Positions 49,001-50,789 of a stretch of DNA of 50,789 bases are shown here, in pieces. The DNA is from Sulfidibacterium sp964549335 (GTDB taxonomy: Bacteria; Bacteroidota; Bacteroidia; Bacteroidales; F082): contig CAZJUQ010000024.1 in assembly GCA_964549335.1 (NCBI GenBank), positions 1 to 50,789 of the forward strand, in the 5' to 3' direction. The first letter of the stretch is position 1. Every line of letters begins with the position of its first letter. The notes under the pieces are model-generated. The model ran no database searches. It worked only from the letters and a program-made list of their open reading frames with translations, and had not been told where the DNA came from. Made by a program: the position numbers and the translations under genes.

Positions 49001-50374
49001 TCCTTCGACAAGTTTGGGTTGGAATGCCTGGATACCGAGCCTGTGCAACGTAGGAGCACGGTTAAGCAATACGGGGTGGCCTTTAAGAATATTTTCCAAA
49101 ATATCCCATATTACGGCATCTTTGCGTTCAACAATTTTTTTGGCCGATTTTACCGTTTTAACAATACCTCTTTCAAGGAGTTTTCTTATGATAAAAGGTT
49201 TGAAAAGTTCGGCGGCCATTGCTTTCGGCAATCCGCACTCGTTAAGTTTGAGTTCCGGGCCTACGATAATAACCGAACGTCCCGAATAATCGACACGTTT
49301 ACCGAGCAAATTTTGGCGGAAGCGTCCCTGCTTACCTTTAAGGCTGTCGCTAAGCGATTTTAGCGGACGGTTCGAGTCGGTTTTCACCGCACTCGATTTT
49401 CTGGAGTTATCGAAAAGCGAATCCACGGCTTCTTGCAACATACGTTTTTCGTTACGCATAATTACATCGGGAGCCTTTATTTCGATAAGTCTTTTCAAGC
49501 GGTTATTTCTAATTATTACCCTTCGGTAAAGGTCGTTCAGGTCGGAGGTAGCGAAACGTCCGCCGTCGAGAGGCACCAAAGGACGCAATTCGGGAGGAAT
49601 TACCGGAACTATTTTAACCACCATCCATTCGGGACGGTTTTCGGCTCTGTTGCGCGCATCGCGAAAGGCCTCGAAAACATGCAACCGTTTCAGTGCTTCG
49701 GCTTTACGTTGTTGCGAAGTTTCGGTATTTGCTTTATGTCTGAGTTCAAACGACATGGCATCAAGGTCGATTGTCGCCAGCAGGTCGTGAATAGCTTCGG
49801 CGCCCATTTTGGCAACAAATTTTTGCGGGTCGCTATCTTCGAGGTATTGGTTACCTTCGGGCAACGAGTCAAGAATATCGAGGTATTCCTCTTCGGTAAG
49901 GAAATCCATTCTTTTAATTCCGTCGGCTTCTTTTACACCGGGATTTATTACCACATATCTTTCGTAATATATTATGGATTCCAATTTTTTGGTTTGAAGT
50001 CCGAGTAAAGCACCGATTTTGTTCGGCAACGATCTGAAAAACCAGATATGAACCACCGGGACAACCAGTTCGATATGTCCCATGCGTTCGCGTCTTACCT
50101 TTTTTTCGGTAACTTCAACACCACAGCGGTCGCACACAATACCTTTGTATCTGATTCTTTTGTACTTACCGCAATGACATTCGTAATCTTTAACCGGTCC
50201 GAAAATACGCTCACAGAACAAACCGTCGCGCTCCGGCTTATATGTTCTGTAGTTAATGGTTTCGGGCTTAAGCACCTCACCGCTTGATCTTTCGAGAATC
50301 ATCTCGGGAGAAGCAAGGCTTATGGTGATAGAGTTGAAACTCTTTCTTTCCGCCGAATATTTTTTAAAAGCCAT
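46079..50374 (-). CDS. rpoC: DNA-directed RNA polymerase subunit beta'
   Basis: The 1431-residue largest subunit of RNA polymerase. The N-terminal zinc ribbon shows in CHCGKYKRIRYKGIVCDRCGVEV, the lid and rudder region in NLLGKRVDYSGRSVIIVGP, and the catalytic magnesium site in NADFDGDQMAVHVPL with its three Asp residues. The bridge helix/trigger-loop region is present (for example GEPGTQLTLRTFHQGG), as is the second zinc site CESKRGVCANCYG. Length is normal for Bacteroidota. It lies 43 bases after rpoB on the same strand and is followed by a strong terminator. Confidence 0.99.
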   Translation of the reverse strand: MAFKKYSAERKSFNSITISLASPEMILERSSGEVLKPETINYRTYKPERDGLFCERIFGPVKDYECHCGKYKRIRYKGIVCDRCGVEVTEKKVRRERMGHIELVVPVVHIWFFRSLPNKIGALLGLQTKKLESIIYYERYVVINPGVKEADGIKRMDFLTEEEYLDILDSLPEGNQYLEDSDPQKFVAKMGAEAIHDLLATIDLDAMSFELRHKANTETSQQRKAEALKRLHVFEAFRDARNRAENRPEWMVVKIVPVIPPELRPLVPLDGGRFATSDLNDLYRRVIIRNNRLKRLIEIKAPDVIMRNEKRMLQEAVDSLFDNSRKSSAVKTDSNRPLKSLSDSLKGKQGRFRQNLLGKRVDYSGRSVIIVGPELKLNECGLPKAMAAELFKPFIIRKLLERGIVKTVKSAKKIVERKDAVIWDILENILKGHPVLLNRAPTLHRLGIQAFQPKLVEGKAIQLHPLACTAFNADFDGDQMAVHVPLGNAAVLEAQILMLASHNILNPANGAPITVPSQDMVLGLYYITKARKSTDEFPVKGEGMKFYSPEEVRIAYNEGVVDLHAIINVKVDIKEDGKLVNKLIETTVGRVIFNEKVPQGYGFINKLLTKKALRDIISDILKSTGTAVTAQFLDDIKNLGFLMAFKGGLSFNLNNIIIPKVKEELIAKANEEVEEVLANYNMGVITNRERYNQIIDIWTHTNSHLTHVLMKELSADAQGFNPVFMMLDSGARGSKEQIRQLSGMRGLMAKPQKSGAAGGEIIENPILSNFKEGLSVLEYFISTHGARKGLADTALKTADAGYLTRRLVDVAQDVIITEKDCGTLRGLTVTALKKNEEVVETLYDRILGRVTVHDVYHPLTNELIVKGGEEITEEIAAKIEESPIESVEIRSVLTCESKRGVCANCYGRNLASGRLVQKGEAVGVIAAQSIGEPGTQLTLRTFHQGGTASNIAVSAKVEAKHDGIFTAEELRTVPYEKDGKKYEIVVGRSAEMKLVDEQTGIILSSANIPYASNLYKKEGDKVKKGDIIADWDPYNAVILSEVEGKVAFENIVEGQTFRVESDEQTGYFEKVIIETKQKAKNPHIKILDKDGNLIRSYDLPVGAHILVEEGDDIKAGDILVKIPRSFGKSGDITGGLPRVTELFEARNPSEQAVVSEIDGVVSFGKKLKRGNREIIITSKTGEEKRYLVPTSKQILAQENDFVKAGTPLSDGAMTPADILAIKGPMKVQEYIVNEIQEVYRLQGVKINDKHFEVIVRQMMRKVQVEDPGDTRFLEGELVNKIDFQEVNDDIFGKKVIVDPGDSETFKAGQIVSARKLRDENSRLKRRDMKLAEAREAQPATARQVLQGITKASLQTNSFISAASFQETTKVLTLAAIAAKTDYLTGLKENVIVGHKIPAGTGLREYEDIIVGSKEEYEAILSSKEDDQETQD

Positions 50375-50417
50375 ATTTATATTGTTACAAACATTTCCAA
50401 ATCAAAAAAAACTAGAA

Positions 50418-50789
50418 CTAATCAAAATTGATATTGAGACCCAAGCCGTTAAGCTCGTGAACCAGAACGTTAAACGATTCGGGGATTCCCGGTACGGGGA
50501 ATTTCTGACCTTTAACGATGGCTTCGTAAGCTTTGGCTCTGCCGACAACATCATCCGATTTAACGGTAAGCACTTCCTGCAGTACGTTTGACGCACCGAA
50601 AGCTTCGAGTGCCCAAACCTCCATCTCACCGAAACGCTGACCTCCGAACTGAGCTTTACCGCCGAGAGGTTGCTGGGTGATAAGAGAATAAGGACCGATG
50701 GAACGGGCGTGCATTTTGTCGTCCACAAGGTGGTGTAGTTTAAGCATATAGATAATACCTACGGTGGCAGGCTGGTCGAATTTTCGTCC
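50418..50789 (-). CDS. rpoB: DNA-directed RNA polymerase subunit beta, C-terminal part (runs off the window)
   Basis: The last 123 residues of the beta subunit. The frame stays open to the window edge, beginning GRKFDQPATVGIIYMLKLHH and continuing through DDKMHARSIGPYSLITQQPLGGKAQFGGQRFGEMEVWALEAFGA. This is the C-terminal clamp region that packs against beta'. An ATG at 50747 is internal (YMLKLHHLVDDKMHARS) and is not a start. It ends with the usual PESFNVLVHELNGLGLNI. Confidence 0.98.
   Translation of the reverse strand, partial: GRKFDQPATVGIIYMLKLHHLVDDKMHARSIGPYSLITQQPLGGKAQFGGQRFGEMEVWALEAFGASNVLQEVLTVKSDDVVGRAKAYEAIVKGQKFPVPGIPESFNVLVHELNGLGLNINFD

Overview
The window is a stretch of chromosome from a member of the Bacteroidota. 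This rests on the T9SS/gliding-type genes (a PorW/SprE homologue, a PorV/PorQ-family protein, secreted proteins with C-terminal sorting domains), on the rpoB-rpoC-DUF3467 order, on the GYDIA-type GHMP kinase beside HMG-CoA reductase, and on many TAnnTTTG promoter -7 elements in place of sigma70 boxes. The order or family cannot be fixed from the sequence. I see no rRNA, tRNA, CRISPR array, prophage or insertion sequence.

Layout. 1-4.9 kb: two secreted T9SS-type proteins (a glycoside-hydrolase-like barrel and an Asp-box beta-propeller) with an RHS-core gene remnant between them. 4.9-8.2 kb: a minus-strand operon running from a thioredoxin-like protein through panC, panD and a flippase-like membrane protein to a heptose-phosphate nucleotidyltransferase. 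8.3-12.1 kb: short-chain-type threonine dehydrogenase, a small 25-residue-repeat protein, a GldH-like lipoprotein, a HIT protein, an AT-rich PKD lipoprotein and greA. 12.2-22 kb: TonB-dependent receptor, 1442-residue T9SS-type surface protein and PorV-like protein in one operon, preceded by a small membrane-anchored protein. 22.1-25.8 kb: PorW/SprE, bactofilin, AtpZ and an AtpI-like membrane protein, with no ATP synthase subunit genes after them. 26-29.9 kb: HMG-CoA reductase, GYDIA kinase and a TPR protein (mevalonate route to isoprenoids). 30-32.6 kb: DUF4468 protein, Elp3-like radical SAM protein, rRNA pseudouridine synthase. 32.7-38.4 kb: a universal stress protein fusion, a GT-C glycosyltransferase with a tiny membrane protein, an SDR, and an Rrf2 regulator divergent from a 10-TM metal exporter. 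38.5-41.8 kb: tricorn-type protease. 42-45.7 kb: an unusual short ORF with a perfect extended Shine-Dalgarno, then an alpha/beta hydrolase and a large MscS channel. 45.7 kb to the end: DUF3467, rpoC and the 3' end of rpoB.

Most of the window is core metabolism and envelope biology. I found no clear novel defence or mobile system. The most unusual signals are the extended Shine-Dalgarno and 18-residue ORF at 42.1 kb, the exact 25-residue repeat protein at 9.4 kb, the receptor/giant-protein/PorV trio, the RHS remnant, and the Rrf2-exporter pair with an operator-like palindrome. Promoter and operator calls are motif matches by eye and are unverified.
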